Shown one piece after another: positions 19,264-31,100 of a stretch of 64,000 nt of DNA. The notes below the pieces were generated by a model. It had not been told where the DNA came from, searched no databases, and saw nothing but the letters and a program-made list of their open reading frames with translations. Made by a program: the position numbers and the translations under genes. Numbering within the stretch: position 1 is the first letter of the stretch; each line of letters opens with the position of its first letter. This stretch comes from Serendipita indica DSM 11827 (Eukaryota > Basidiomycota > Agaricomycetes > Sebacinales > Serendipitaceae): positions 62,001 to 126,000 of the forward strand of contig CAJVGD010000018.1 in the NCBI GenBank assembly GCA_910890315.1, written 5' to 3'.

Positions 19264-22192
19264 CTATTGTTTGAAAGAACCCCAGGCCTCGTTCAAACCG
19301 GCAAAGACGCCATTGGCAATCATCCGCTGCTCAGTGGTAGTGTTTCCTGTCTTGAGCTACACTTCCATCAGCAAAAGAGAACGCAAAGTACGCGAGGGAG
19401 TGCTCACCTTATCGGGATGAACCTTTGCAATGGCCTTTGTATACCGAATCTTGACCTGCGACGGCGTGACGAGCTCGTGCATGCCCACTTTTTGCCAATT
19501 CAATTCGGGCCACAACACCGTCTCCAAACTCGCGATGAGCGCACGAACATTGGCCTCTTTGCCACCCTTCCACGCCTGAATCCGCGCATCGACTGAGTCC
19601 TTGAGCTGAATCTTGACATTCTCCTCGGCCTCTTGCGCTGCGTCGAGCGCACGGAGTCGCTGAGAGGCTTCAGAGGGTTTGGACGATACGGCGCTGGTGA
19701 CGGCAGGTCGAGGTGCCGGACGCGGTCGAGGTTTGACAGGTGTCTGCGATGAGCTAGGCCCAGAGGTGGATGGAGCAGCCGTCGCACCGCTGACCATGGT
19801 CCTACATCTTCCAGCACTTCGGGTCGCCTCATCTTTGACGCGTCCCTGGGCTTGAGTCCAACTCAGACCAGCAAGGCGCTCCCAAACGGCCCGAGCCCGA
19901 TCCCATCGCTCCATCGCTTCCAATCCAGCAGCACGGCGTTGCAACGCCTTGACAGCTTGCTCTCTCAGATCCAGCTTCCCCGGAACACCATCAAATTGCA
20001 GTGATGGTCGATCGTCAACGTCCATGAGTCCGCTCAAATCTTCGGAAACTCCAAGGAGCTTCAACGCGGATAAGCAATCCGCTGCTGCACCACCAGAATC
20101 TCCCGTTTTTAGCCGAGCAGCTGCCCGGTTGGTGTATAACGACGTCAGGAGAATGTGGGTATCAGGTAATGATGTGATAGCACGCGTATAGCAAGATTCT
20201 GCTTCCCCATATTGACCTAGCTTGAAGAACTCTGTCCCTTTCGTGCGGAACGATGTACATTGCGCATATGCAGATGGAGATGTATCCGGAATGACCAGTG
20301 GCGGGCGCTTCCTCTCCTGAGTCTGCTGGCGCTGCGGCTGCTGAGCTTGTCGAGAGGGATAGTTGGGTGCTCGAGCGGAAGTTTGCACTGTATCGGCACG
20401 TGAAGAGGCTGCTGCAGGGGCGGCTCGCCTCCTATGCGGAGACACATAGGTTTCCTCCCCATCGTCGAACAGCGAAGCGGATCTCGGTTGAGCAGCGGGA
20501 GCAGGAGCTGCTGCCTTGGGAGGTGCCTTCTGCCGCGGAAGAGGCATCTCCTCTGGGAGATCATCGTCGTCTTTGAATCCACTTCCTGATGGAGCAGCCG
20601 CTCTTCGCGGAGTGGTAGGATCTGCCCCTTCGTCCTCTACAGGAGCATTCGCCATCCATCGTGGCCTTCCGTCGCTCGGCGCAGGTGGACCAGCGTTCAA
20701 AGTCGTCTTCCTTGTTTCCTCATACGCTTTCTGCACGACCTCCTTTCCCTGATTCCAGAATGCATTCGCACGTGTAAACATACTGAATCCAATTTCCGAT
20801 GCCTGTGCCAAAAGTTTGTCTGCTTGTATTTGTCCTGAGAGGATGTTGGAGTTGGAATTTCCTGTAGGCGTCGACGTTCCGGACGCTCGTGGTGGTGGTT
20901 GCTCGCGAGGAGCGGTCCTGTTCCGTGGCGGAGGTGGATGAGAGTCTGTATATGGACTAGGAGACGTGATGTCACCACTGCCAGCAGCTGCGAGAAGGGA
21001 TTCCAGCGCGACTTCGACATCTACGCCGGTATCCGTGGCAGCAAGTGCGTTTCGTGCTTGCTCAGGGGTAAACCCCATCTCTACAATCTGACCAATGATA
21101 TGGGGAGGGGGAGAGGATGCTCTCGAAGGCTTTGATTTCGCTGGTGACTATAAACAAGGTCAGTCATTGAGAGACACGACCTAGGGATCAACGTACGCCA
21201 ATAGATTTTCTTGAAAGATCAGGAGTGTCGCTGCGGATGACTGGCTTTGCCAAGTCACCCAAGATGTCGTCTTCGCTCACTGCTCCATCATCCCGTTCGT
21301 TAAAGTCGAAATCTCCCGGACTACGCGTTCTTGATATCGGCGGTGTAGCTAGAGGCTGCGACGAAGATGTGCCGGAAAGCAGATCTACGTCGAATGGATC
21401 CAATGCACTCGGGGGAGAGCGCACTGCTGGGGAAGGTTTCGGAGCAGCAAGTGCATCGAGCTGTGACCAGGTATCGTTCGTCTGAGTTGCAGTGGCCAGC
21501 GCATCCAGACTTTGTCCAGAATGCTGCCGCGAGCCGGTCCCCGGTCGCTGTGGGAGGATAGCTGGGGAACCCGTCCTAGAAGAACCGGCTTGTGGCGAGT
21601 GATGCATGGACCAGAATAGATCTGTTCCGGAGGGCGGAGATGCGGCCACTTTGGCAACGCCTGGATTCGTCTTTAGACCGATCGGAGGCGTGGAGACGCC
21701 ATGGGAACGAGCAGCTAGTATAGCTGGAGACGGAGAAGCTGTTCTACTGTTCACATTCGAGTTTCCAGTGGAGAACGTGTTCTCAAATTGGTCCCACATC
21801 GCGCCTTGGGCCTCTACCTTTTCTCGTTCGCGTCTCTCCTTGTCTCTCTTTTCTCGTTCAGCATGTGCACGTCGATCCGCCATCGACATGTTGATGTTCG
21901 GACTCCCGCCACGTGCAAATAACCCGCTGAACGGGTCACCGCCGCTGCTGTTGGCCATCTGAGGAGTTGAAACGTTGCGAGAAGGGATATTTATATGAGA
22001 TCCAATGCCATTTGCCGGCTTTGGGACCGCAGCCGGTTGGCCAGCTGCGGCTAAGCGTCCAAAAACATCGTTTGTGCTGGATGACTGGGAGAATTGGGAG
22101 GGCGTCAGCTGTCTCGTCTGTTGTGCACCGAGTGTTGTATTCTTGTTTCCAGCTTTTGGTTCGTCCCAGGCAAGGCCAGCAAACGCGTCCAT
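19264..22192 (-). CDS. SWA2: Auxilin-like clathrin-uncoating co-chaperone (UBA-TPR-J)
   Basis: Exons 21197-22192, 19408-21147 and 19264-19356 join in phase (all phase 0) to 942 residues. The N-terminal 330 residues are low complexity with endocytic-type motifs DPFSGLF, TDLFWSM and LDPFDVDLLSG, expected to bind clathrin/AP-2. Exon 2 opens with a UBA domain (IGQIVEMGFTPEQARNALAA, about residues 350-390), a linker with a helical segment, and TPRs near residues 630-760 (KGTEFFKLGQYGEAESCYTR; LYTNRAAARLKTGDSGGAAA). The C-terminal J-domain carries HPDK across the last intron, followed by IANGVFAGLNEAWGSFK and the stop. This UBA-TPR-J order is that of yeast Swa2/Aux1, which stimulates Hsp70 to strip clathrin from vesicles. 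The first Met starts MDAFAGLAWDEP, a common start in fungal homologues. Confidence 0.9.
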
Positions 22193-22447
22193 GGGTGGTA
22201 ATGTGGTCAGGTCAAAGTAGGGTCAACGGTGGTATCTATGCTTATCCCTTGCCACGATATCAATTAGTCTTGACGGGTCATAATTACGACTTATATGGAT
22301 TACTGGCAACTAGGGGCTTATCTGCACACTGGCAAATAAAAACCTGTCAGTGAATCTATCGGGGACAGTCATCGTGTGCTGACACAGCGCTAGTTTCCAA
22401 GATATAAGAGATGACCAGACATACGCCACTTTAGCTTGACGTCCGCC
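22193..22447. promoter_or_regulatory. Divergent promoter region between SWA2-like and esterase paralogue 1
   Basis: 255 nt separate the SWA2-like start (minus) from the presumed start of the phytase-like gene (plus). No exon encoding a signal peptide could be found here for the plus-strand gene, although its paralogue at 41.4 kb has one. Confidence 0.4.
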
Positions 22448-24047
22448 ATGGCTGCCACTCACGAAGTTACGCTCCAAGGGCAGACATTTGTCAACAAGGA
22501 AAGCACGTCATGATTCACACTCTTCACAACTGGATATTTCACAGGGACTCGTAGCATTTGGATACATTCCCTCAGATTTCAAGGACGAGACTGGCGAGAC
22601 GTTGGGTGGCATAGGCAGCGCCATTGCCATTGAGCGCGGCACTTTTGCGCAGAACAAAGATGGTACCTTTTCTGGAAACCTGCTGGTTCAACCAGACCGA
22701 GGCTATAACGTGTACGCAATGCTCCTCGTCCGCTTGGCCGCACTCTAAATGCATTCCAATAGAAAGAACCCAATTGATTGGCAGACGAGATTTCACCGCC
22801 TTTCTTTTACTCTCAAGCCCTACTACGGAGCCACAAACCTCGACTTTGCCGAGGCAGCAAAGACACTAGAGCTGCGGTACCTCTCAACTACCCTGCATAC
22901 ATTCCACTCCGAGCGAACCTCTGGTGCCGACCCTGGCACCTCCACTACGTTAGGGAATCCAACCGTAACCTATCCCATGTCAACTACCACGGATCCTCAC
23001 CTCACAATCGACCCCGAGGGTCTCGTTCAGAACCGCGGCAAGCCAGGAACATTTTGGATGAGCGATGAGTACGGCGCGTACATATATCTCCTCTCCTCCA
23101 AAGGGGAAATCCTTCACACGATTGTTCCTCCCGATGCCGTATTGCCCCGTGTCAATGGCGTACTCAACTTTACGTCTGTCGATGATCCGGACAGCGGAAG
23201 AAGTGAAAATAAAGGCTTTGAAGGTCTAACGTGCTCGGCATCGGGTGACTCGCTCTACGCAATGCTGCAGAGTGCGCTCGTACAGGACGGTGGTAAAAGG
23301 AGAAGGACGAGTAGACATACGCGACTCTTCAAGTGGAACGTCGAAGATCTCGAGAATAAAGGTGCTATCCTAGAAGCGGCATATGTTGTGGCGCTTCCAC
23401 AGAGCGGAAAGCCAGAGACGTATGCACAGAGCGAGATACATTGGTTGAACAAGGACCAATTCCTTGTGCTCGCCAGGGATGGAAACGGTAATGGAGACAA
23501 GGAACCAGAGTCTGCTTACAAGTAAGCACATTCTTTGGAGCTTCTCTCTTTCTGACTAGATATTTTAGAGGGATCGATATCATCGACATCTCCCCTGCGA
23601 CCGACATCTCCAATGACGAGTACAACGCTGCCACGGGTGCAGTCGCCCCTGGCGGTCAACTCCTGAGCCACATCACGCCCGCCACTTATGTTCCATTCAT
23701 CCAACTTACCGACTCTGTACAACTTGCACGCTTTGGATTACACAACGGCGCACCCGTAGATCAAACCCTCATCGCGGCCAAATGGGAGAGCCTTGCACTT
23801 GCCCCAGCATGCGACCCAGAGTATCCCGACGACTACTTTGTGTTTACATTTGTGTGTGATATATCAATACGCCTGAACATTACTTATCAAAGGTTTACAG
23901 GCGGACAACGATTTCAGGACACGCAATGGAGTGTCTATGGGCAAGCCATACGACGCGGGGATGAATGTCGACAATCAAGCCATGGTCTGGCGCGTGACGC
24001 TCCCAACTGTCAAACGAGGATCGGTGGAAAAGTCCATTGGAATCTAA
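22448..24047 (+). CDS. Phytase-like esterase domain protein, paralogue 1 (no signal peptide; abnormal first donor)
   Basis: Paralogue of the gene at 41429-43092. Exons 22545-22711, 22763-23521, 23569-23851 and 23901-24047 join in phase and encode the whole domain: GLVAFGYIPSDFKDETGETL, LVQPDRGYN, PIDWQTRFHRLSF, TFWMSDEYGAYIYLLSSKG, NKGFEGLTCSASGDSLYAML, SEIHWLNKDQFLVLARDGNG and VAPGGQLLSHI, with the C-terminus VWRVTLPTVKRGSVEKSIGI. These match the esterase-like activity of phytase family (PF13449). The 5' end is odd: ATG at 22448 gives MAATHEVTLQGQTFVNK, which aligns with ...SDTFVNK of the paralogue, but the next bases are GAAAGC where GTAAGC is expected. Splicing from there would need a GA donor; otherwise the frame stops. 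The start may be elsewhere or the gene may be impaired. Confidence 0.75.
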
Positions 24048-24050
24048 GAA

Positions 24051-26245
24051 CTATCGCCGCTTTCGCTTCTGGTGTCGAGCCTCGTCGTCGCCTCCGCCTT
24101 TAGCCTGCAAGAGCCGCTTCATGTTCTTCGTCTTCTTGAAACTGTAATGAAATCATTAGCCATTTCTGTCACGAATGAGTAGAACGTAACGCATACTGAG
24201 GATTTGCAGGGTCTATCGCAAATCGATGATCATCTAAAACCGCTCGGAATCGAGGATCTTGCACATCCATCTCAAATTTGTCTTCCTCGTGCTCACCCTC
24301 GCGTCTCTTTCGCTTCGTGGATTTGCTTTTATGACCCTTGTCGCTTCTCTTCTCCGCTCGTATGATGTCGTTCATATCAAAGTGTTTTCTCCCTGAAGGA
24401 AGTAATCCTTCGTCGTCATCCATGAGCAAGGAGAGCTCTGCATCTGTCGCTGGCTTGGCTGTCGATCTTTGCTTGCGGCTATGAGCACCCTCCTCGGCGT
24501 CCGGTTCATCCTCTGACGAGTTGGCAAAGAATGCATCTCCTTCCAGTTTACGCGACCTGCTCCCCTTCTTTGCGATATCCTCTTCGCTTGTGGCATCTGC
24601 CGCCGCAGCTGCAAGTTTCTCCTTTCGTTTCGCTTTTTTCGCTTTTTTCTTTTCCTTTTCTTTTCTTTGGTATCGCTCCAAAGTCGTCTCTTCCGTGACG
24701 GCATTCGCACTGGAGCCGAGGGTTCCACTCAAGCCAGGAGTAAAGGTGATTTCCATGGCGCCGCTCTCTCCTTCCTTTTCGATGCTCTGTCCGCCCCATC
24801 CCTCCGGTAGATTTTCATCGTTACCGCTGAGTAGGAGTGTGCGTATCCTCTGCGCTTCTTCCTTGGATGCCGCCTTCTTACTACTTTTCCCATTAGGAGC
24901 GGATGCTTCATCGTCGCTCGAGGAAGAAGAAGCGATGAGTGCTTGAAAGTCCATTTCATCAATCTCCTTCTTGCTGAGGGCTCGGCGGGTAACTCGAGTT
25001 CGTTCAGGATCATCATCATCCCATGTAAGCTTGACATTGGAATGTCGTAGAGCCTGAATATGTGTTATTCGATCCATGTGTTCGCTGCCCTGACGAGAAC
25101 TCACATCGGTGGTAAAGTTGAGGGGTTGGTATGATGCAGTGAGGGATTCCTCCGTTGCTTCATCTCGTGGCGGATCTTCAAAGGCCATAGAGTCTGGGAC
25201 GTAGCTGAGGTCGAACAAATTGGCAGAGCGTTCGAGCTCTGTGCCTTCAAGCTCAGTGTAGACATGGGATGCCGCAGCCACGTCGGTGAATGTTGCAATT
25301 GCATAATAGTAACTGCGAGTGAATTTAATTTGTGATTTGAGTGGATATAGAACGCAGCTCACCGAAGTCGCTCCAATTGATACGTCCTCAGAGCATTTTG
25401 ATCGTACTCTTCACCATCATCACGCCTTTTGACAACTTTGGTATGTTTGTTTCCTTCATCCTGTTTTCGTCTCTTCTTGCCGTCTGCCGGCGGTTGGAAC
25501 AGCTCGGGTGGCGGACCGGACTTGTCCTCTTCTGCCATTTTCTTCTTGCCAAACTCGCTAGGATAGATGGAAACGTTTAAGAGTCGACCACTTTTCAGAC
25601 TGGAGGTTGTGGCATTGGCGTTGAGGGAAATCAGGGCAGATGAAAAAATGCGGAATAAGTGGGACGCCTTGACGTGGTCCCAGTCCAGATTTACAGCAGC
25701 GATTCGTTTGGTGGGCTTGACTGCTTCGCCGGTAGCCGCTGCATCCGCTGCCACATTTTTCTCCGCCTCCGCATCGAGCTCTGCAAACTGCGACTCGTCG
25801 AGATCAATCTCTGGCTCTTGTTCGTCCGACTCTTCGTCCAGTAAATGTATCGGTTTGGTGACAGCACCACCAATCACTACGTCGCCTTCGTCTTCTTCTT
25901 CTTCGTCGCTCGAGGAAGAGGATGAACTCTCCAAGAGACCTTCTCCACGGGCATAGTCGACTCTTTTCTCTTTCTCATCCTCTTCCTCGTCATCAAGGCT
26001 ATAAAACTTGCGCAGCTGGTCCTTTTCATGCGTTGTGGCCAGTTTTCGCCCATACTTGTCCACTCTGGCTGTCGTTTGTGAGTCCGGTGAGGTGAATGAC
26101 GACCAGTAAACCACTCACATGCTCCTTTTACAGGTTTTGAATCGATTACATCCCGAAACCGTGCATCAATCTGGACTTTGCTCGTTTGCTTTTTGGGTCG
26201 GCGAAAGCGTGGATCAGTTTTGAAGCGTGCAAAGCGATCCGACAT
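24051..26245 (-). CDS. ESF1: Nucleolar pre-rRNA processing protein Esf1
   Basis: Esf1 binds the U3/90S pre-ribosome and is needed for early cleavages that yield 18S rRNA. Exons 26119-26245, 25363-26068, 25105-25312, 24197-25053 and 24051-24141 join in phase to 662 residues. The start MSDRFARFKTDPRFRRPKKQ and the following VQIDARFRDVI are characteristic. Then come acidic/Ser tracts, the RRM-like core (AVNLDWDHVKASHLFRIFSS; YYYAIATFTDVAAASHVYTE), TTDALRHSNVKLTWDDDDPE, Lys-rich coiled segments, and the C-terminal NUC153-type motif DPRFRAVLDDHRFAIDPANP plus FKKTKNMKRLLQAK. The 51-nt intron at 25054-25104 is a multiple of three with no stop, so it could be retained silently. Its stop codon lies only three bases from the stop of the convergent esterase gene. 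Confidence 0.92.
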
Positions 26246-26424
26246 TAATTCTATCCTTTCTCTTGGCGTAAAGTTGGTTGCAGAGTTTATCTTTTGGGAA
26301 GTCAATGTTTTGGGTGGGTCCAGCCTCGAGTGGGGGACGCACCTCAGTTCTCTTCCATCACCAACCGATAGCTTTTCAACGGTCCCAATCGTGACTTCAA
26401 CGCGCGGGGAATACGACAGACAGT
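26246..26424. promoter_or_regulatory. Divergent promoter between ESF1 and SNF4
   Basis: 179 nt separate the two start codons, so both genes must share this interval. No clear TATA box. It includes a pyrimidine/purine mixed stretch without obvious repeats. Confidence 0.45.
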
Positions 26425-28007
26425 ATGGAAAACAGTGATCCCACACAGGAGCGGTCCATCCCCAACCAATCGCCGGCTGGTGCGGCAGGAGCACGCGAGA
26501 ACACAGCTCCGACGGCCTCGAATGCGCAAATTACGACGCCCAGGGCATCTAGGAATCAAGACAACTCTCATGCCGCCACCACAGCTAACCCTCCACCGCC
26601 GCGAAGAGGAACCGCTGGCCGACGCTACTCGCAGCGGCGCATACGCTCCAATTCCAATATGCACTCTGGTCTACATACCAACAGCCTGTCCATGTCCGAT
26701 CCCCATCACGAATCACTTACCAGGCTCCGCGAGTTTCTCAAAACAAGGAGCGCGTTCGACGTGTTCCCGCTCAGCTACCGTTTCATCATCTTTGACACCA
26801 AACTCACGGTCAAATACGCTCTGGCGACGATGCACCAAAATGGTGGGTCATTCTCATCTGCCGAATTGGGTGAGGAATCCTGACCCTGGCTACTTGGTGC
26901 TGTCCAATCTCGATTACCTCGGGACAACCCACCGAATTGGCCATCTTCCAGGAATTGTATATGCTCCGCTATTCGACTCCAAGAACTGGCAATACGCGGG
27001 CATGCTCACGTTACTCAACATCATTCACCTTATCCAATACTATTACATGAAAGCCGAAACATTTGAGACTGCAGCCGCAGATGTGGAGACATTCAGGATT
27101 GAATCGCTTCGAGGTGAGCCTTCTTTGGAACATGGTCATCTGGCCGCTGATCAACCGATTCGGATAGACATAGAAAAGGAACTCAATGTACCACCACCGC
27201 CGTTGCACTCTATCCACCCTTCCAAGCCACTCTATGAGGCTTGCAAACTCCTCATTCAAAGCCATGCACATCGACTTCCACTCATCGATTACGACACCGA
27301 GTCGAATATGGAGCTAATCGCATCGGTCTTGACATTGTTCCGAGTCCTTCGGTTCATTTCTCTCAATGTGAGCAGCTTATCTACCTCGAATTACGCTGAG
27401 ACGTGCTCTCAGTGCTCAAAGGATATTCAAAACCTCTCCTACAGCCTGCGCTCGTTGGGCATTGGAACTTACGTCGACCCCAAACCCGACAACCCTTACT
27501 ACCCAATCATCACAGCGACCATGGATTCGACCGTGTTCGATGTCGTGAATATGTTTTCCACTCATGGAATCAGCGCTGTGCCGATATTGAATGACGACGG
27601 TGTGGTCTTGAACGTATACGAAACGCTTGACGTCACTGTAGGTTCTAGGTTACTTGTCTATGCTACTACTAAAAACTGCCCAGACGCTAATCCGCTCGGG
27701 AGCGTACACGAAACTCGATCTGTCCATACGACAGGCAATTCAACAGCGCACCGCAGAATTCCTGGGGGTCGTCACATGTTCAGGAAACGACACCCTGGGG
27801 AAACTCTTGGAGTTGATCTCTCGGCAGCAACTCCACCGACTCGTCGTTGTGGATGCTGACGGGCGCTTGGCCGGTATCATCACATTGGGTGATATACTGT
27901 CTTATATTGTCAAAGATGGCAAAGACTATCATCCCCCAGGAACTGTAACACCCACCACAACTTCGCTTCCTACGGCTGTCGAGAGTCCCAAAGAAGTGGA
28001 CGATTAA
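26425..28007 (+). CDS. SNF4: AMPK/SNF1 complex gamma subunit (CBS-domain protein)
   Basis: Exons 26425-26842, 26952-27113, 27168-27367, 27413-27637 and 27684-28007 join in phase to 442 residues. After a disordered Asn/Pro/Ala-rich N-terminus of about 95 residues comes LREFLKTRSAFDVFPLSYR and IIFDTKLTVKYALATMHQN, the standard first CBS motif. Then APLFDSKNWQYAGMLTLLN, FIHLIQYYY-like helix, PLYEACKLLIQSHAHRLPLI, IASVLTLFRVLRFISLN, PIITATMDSTVFDVVNMFST, HGISAVPILNDDGVVLNVYE and HRLVVVDADGRLAGIITLGD for the later CBS repeats. These bind adenine nucleotides in AMPK gamma and regulate the Snf1 kinase in glucose-starvation signalling, in cytosol and nucleus. The C-terminal 25 residues are a Pro/Thr tail. 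The gene is convergent with VPS13, with 153 nt between stops. Confidence 0.93.
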
Positions 28008-28160
28008 TCTGGCCCAATTTTTATCTATGTATCTCATTGTGCACTTTCTTTATCATCTAGCACCTCCTAGACTGGTTCTACTGAGGCAAATACAGTCGTT
28101 ACAAAACAGTATCCATCTACTCTGATACAAGCGTTGTATGATCCATACAATATTCATTGC

Positions 28161-31100
28161 TCATGAGGAATCTAGGCGTTTAGCAGCATTGTATGCCGCA
28201 ATAACCCTATCGGATTTGTTAGACCGTGCGGAGCAGGAGCGCGGAAGCTTACTTGGATATCTGTCCATAAAACCATTCACGGTCATTTCTATCAGTGATT
28301 ATGATAAACCCAATCTCATGCTTTTTTCTGTCCAGAATGCGAATACCGTTCTCATCCAAAGAAACGGTGCCGACATCTGAGAAAGGCGCGTCCCAGCATA
28401 GACGTAGCTTTTCGGTCCACGCACAGATGATGCTGGTGGACGTCAAAATGCATATTTGACGGTTGGGCTCAGACTCTGGGGGTAAATGAACAATCAAGAA
28501 TATGCGGAAGTATTCAACTCACCAATGTGTGCAACGTATACTTGGTGCTTAAAGTGTCCTTCGTCAACTTCTCGCAGCCACTGTTGTCCGATAGCTTCTC
28601 GCTGAGAGTATACCTTGAGAACCCCGTCAAATGGGACGTGTCGAGGCTGGAATGGATGATTAAAAGATGACAATGTAGAGAAGAAACTAGCATACTATGC
28701 GAGCACGTCCTCTATCAGGTGGATCGAACATCGTTGCCGTGTTCCTAACCCCAGTGGCCGTATTTGCAAAGAGATCAGTGACACCCACTACGGGCTTAAC
28801 AAAGAGACTGCTGACATGAGCAATGAATACCAATATAATCTGAGGTGAACATACCCGGCCACTCCCTTTGCCACTCCCTTCGCTAAGCCGATGCCTCCTT
28901 CACGTTCAAAGCCCTCCACAGGCTGAACAACGACTCCTTGTACCGCACTGGCAAGCGAATCCATCATGGCAGAGCCTCCCGCAGCAACACCTGCGAAGAC
29001 GTGCCGGGGGTTGTTTCGCCGCTGCGCAAGCCTCCTACGACTCTGATACTCGGCATCAAAGGTTGCGGATGATAATCCTTTTCCAAAACTGCTTGTCACT
29101 CGCGTAACTGTGTCTGCAAGTCCAAAGGTCGTCTTCTTGAGGAAGCTTGCCGCGCCCTGAACAGGTCAGCTGCTATTGGTTATAGACGATAACAACTGAC
29201 CTTGGCTATTCCCGAGCCCAAACCCTCACCTCCATGCATGATAACCCCCTCGTACGGTTCGTAAAAGATATCCATAACGCCCGACGAAACGTTTGTAAAC
29301 AGCCCGACTGGGTTTCCAATCTATAAACTGTCAGTACTACACGAGACCAATTTGACAAAATGAGACGCACAAAGTCGATAGAGCCAAGGATCTTGTACAG
29401 TTGCTGGATAACACCTTGACGGTAATGGCGGAAAATACGGTCCACCAACATCGACTGGGACATCCGAGCGTCGGATAGTATGAGCGCTGAAAACTCAAGA
29501 GGAGCACCGTTGATGTTCCCAAGTGCCATAGTCAGTGCATGAACAACCGTGGCGATTGGATTTCGGGAAGTAGCACTGGTGGCTGTTAGCGCATTGCTCT
29601 TCCACAAACTAAAACCTACGTGGGCTGCGTGGTCCTCTCAGCCCGAACAAATGATATAATAAACTTCAGAGGCTGTAATAGAAGTCCTTCGAAGTAGACC
29701 TCTTGGCCTGGTGCTGCAGTATTCTCGGGCTCCGGAATAGTCTCTGGGTCATTGACCAGAATACTTGTGATATCAGTAAAGAATAAGGCGACACTAGAGG
29801 GATCTCACTCGGCACTCATGCTCTCCCACGCTCCTTTGATCTTGGTCAGGTCCAAGATTTCCATGAGAAAGTCTTCGTCGAGCATGATGGTCAAGCTCTG
29901 AAGCAGAATAGACGCATATTTGACAAACATTACTCCATGAGCTACGCCATGTTAGCTCTCATCATACACTATCAAGTGTAGTGCTCACATGCATCGTTCA
30001 AAAGGACGACTGATGCTTGGACAGTAGGAAGGGGAGGTCCTATTCTCCGGCTAGGCAGCGGGCTTGGCTGAAGTACAACGTGGAACGTCGCTTCTGGAAG
30101 TTGATTGTCAATTTGAATGTGTCCGATCGAGAGATTGATAGCCTGAGACGATTCGTTCGTCGTGTATTCGAGCTTAAACTGCTTCGTGGAGAGATAGAGC
30201 ACTTCTATGGCAGACTTATTGCTGATCGAAAGACCGAAACCTTCCAGAACGAGACTGACGGTAAGAGATGGCGTTGTATCTTCTTGAATCGCCTCGAATG
30301 CCTCTTGGCTCATGAGGGTTTCTTGTCGGCCAGTCGGTGCTCTAGCACGTTTGTAGACGCTGACAGCTTCGTTGTAATTTGAAATTGTGAGAATCTGAGT
30401 AGGGCCATCCGCACGAATATCCAGTGCCACTGTACGTGAGGACCTGGTGGAGAGCTGGGGCAGTTGAGCAGTGTTCGCGAAAGTCTATCTTCACTTACCA
30501 AGAATTTGAAGGGGATGAGGCTGCCTATTTCTGTTATCTGTATAATTCGAGAGAATTGCCCGACAGAGAGGCGGAGGAACTTCTCGCGAGCGGCTGGGAA
30601 GTCCCAAGCATAGTCAAGTACGGACTTTGGCGCTATATCGTACTTTGGAGCCTTGTCCCTTGTGTTACCTGATTCATCCTAACGTACTATCAGCGGCTTT
30701 CAGTGAAGCAGGGTCCAACATACCGATTGAACGAGTACAAAGTCTTGATCGCTGAGGTTCTCGATTCTGAATGGCCACTTGGTCTCCCGTTGAAGGGTGA
30801 TGAACAACGTGGCGCCAGCAATTTCAACGTCTGCCTTAATGAGCTGAACGGGAGCGCGCTTATCATTGGGTTGAAGTTTGAGATGTACCGAGCCAACATT
30901 CTCCATGTTAATCGGCTCCGACCTAGGCTCATTAATGAAGCGAAAAGAGACAGAGATCATGCGTACCAAATAGCATCCAAGCCAGGATATGCTATCAGGA
31001 GGAGTTTGTCGGGATCTCGTCTAGTCCATAAGACGGGTGACGAAGATCCTGGCATTAGATCTACCGGCTCCGTGCCGCCATATTCTCGGTAGCGTATGAT

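Noticed and set aside
24521-24946. Phe/Ser-rich plus-strand frame resembling a membrane protein
   Set aside because: It is the reverse complement of Lys/Glu/Ala-rich tracts in ESF1, which give false hydrophobic runs.
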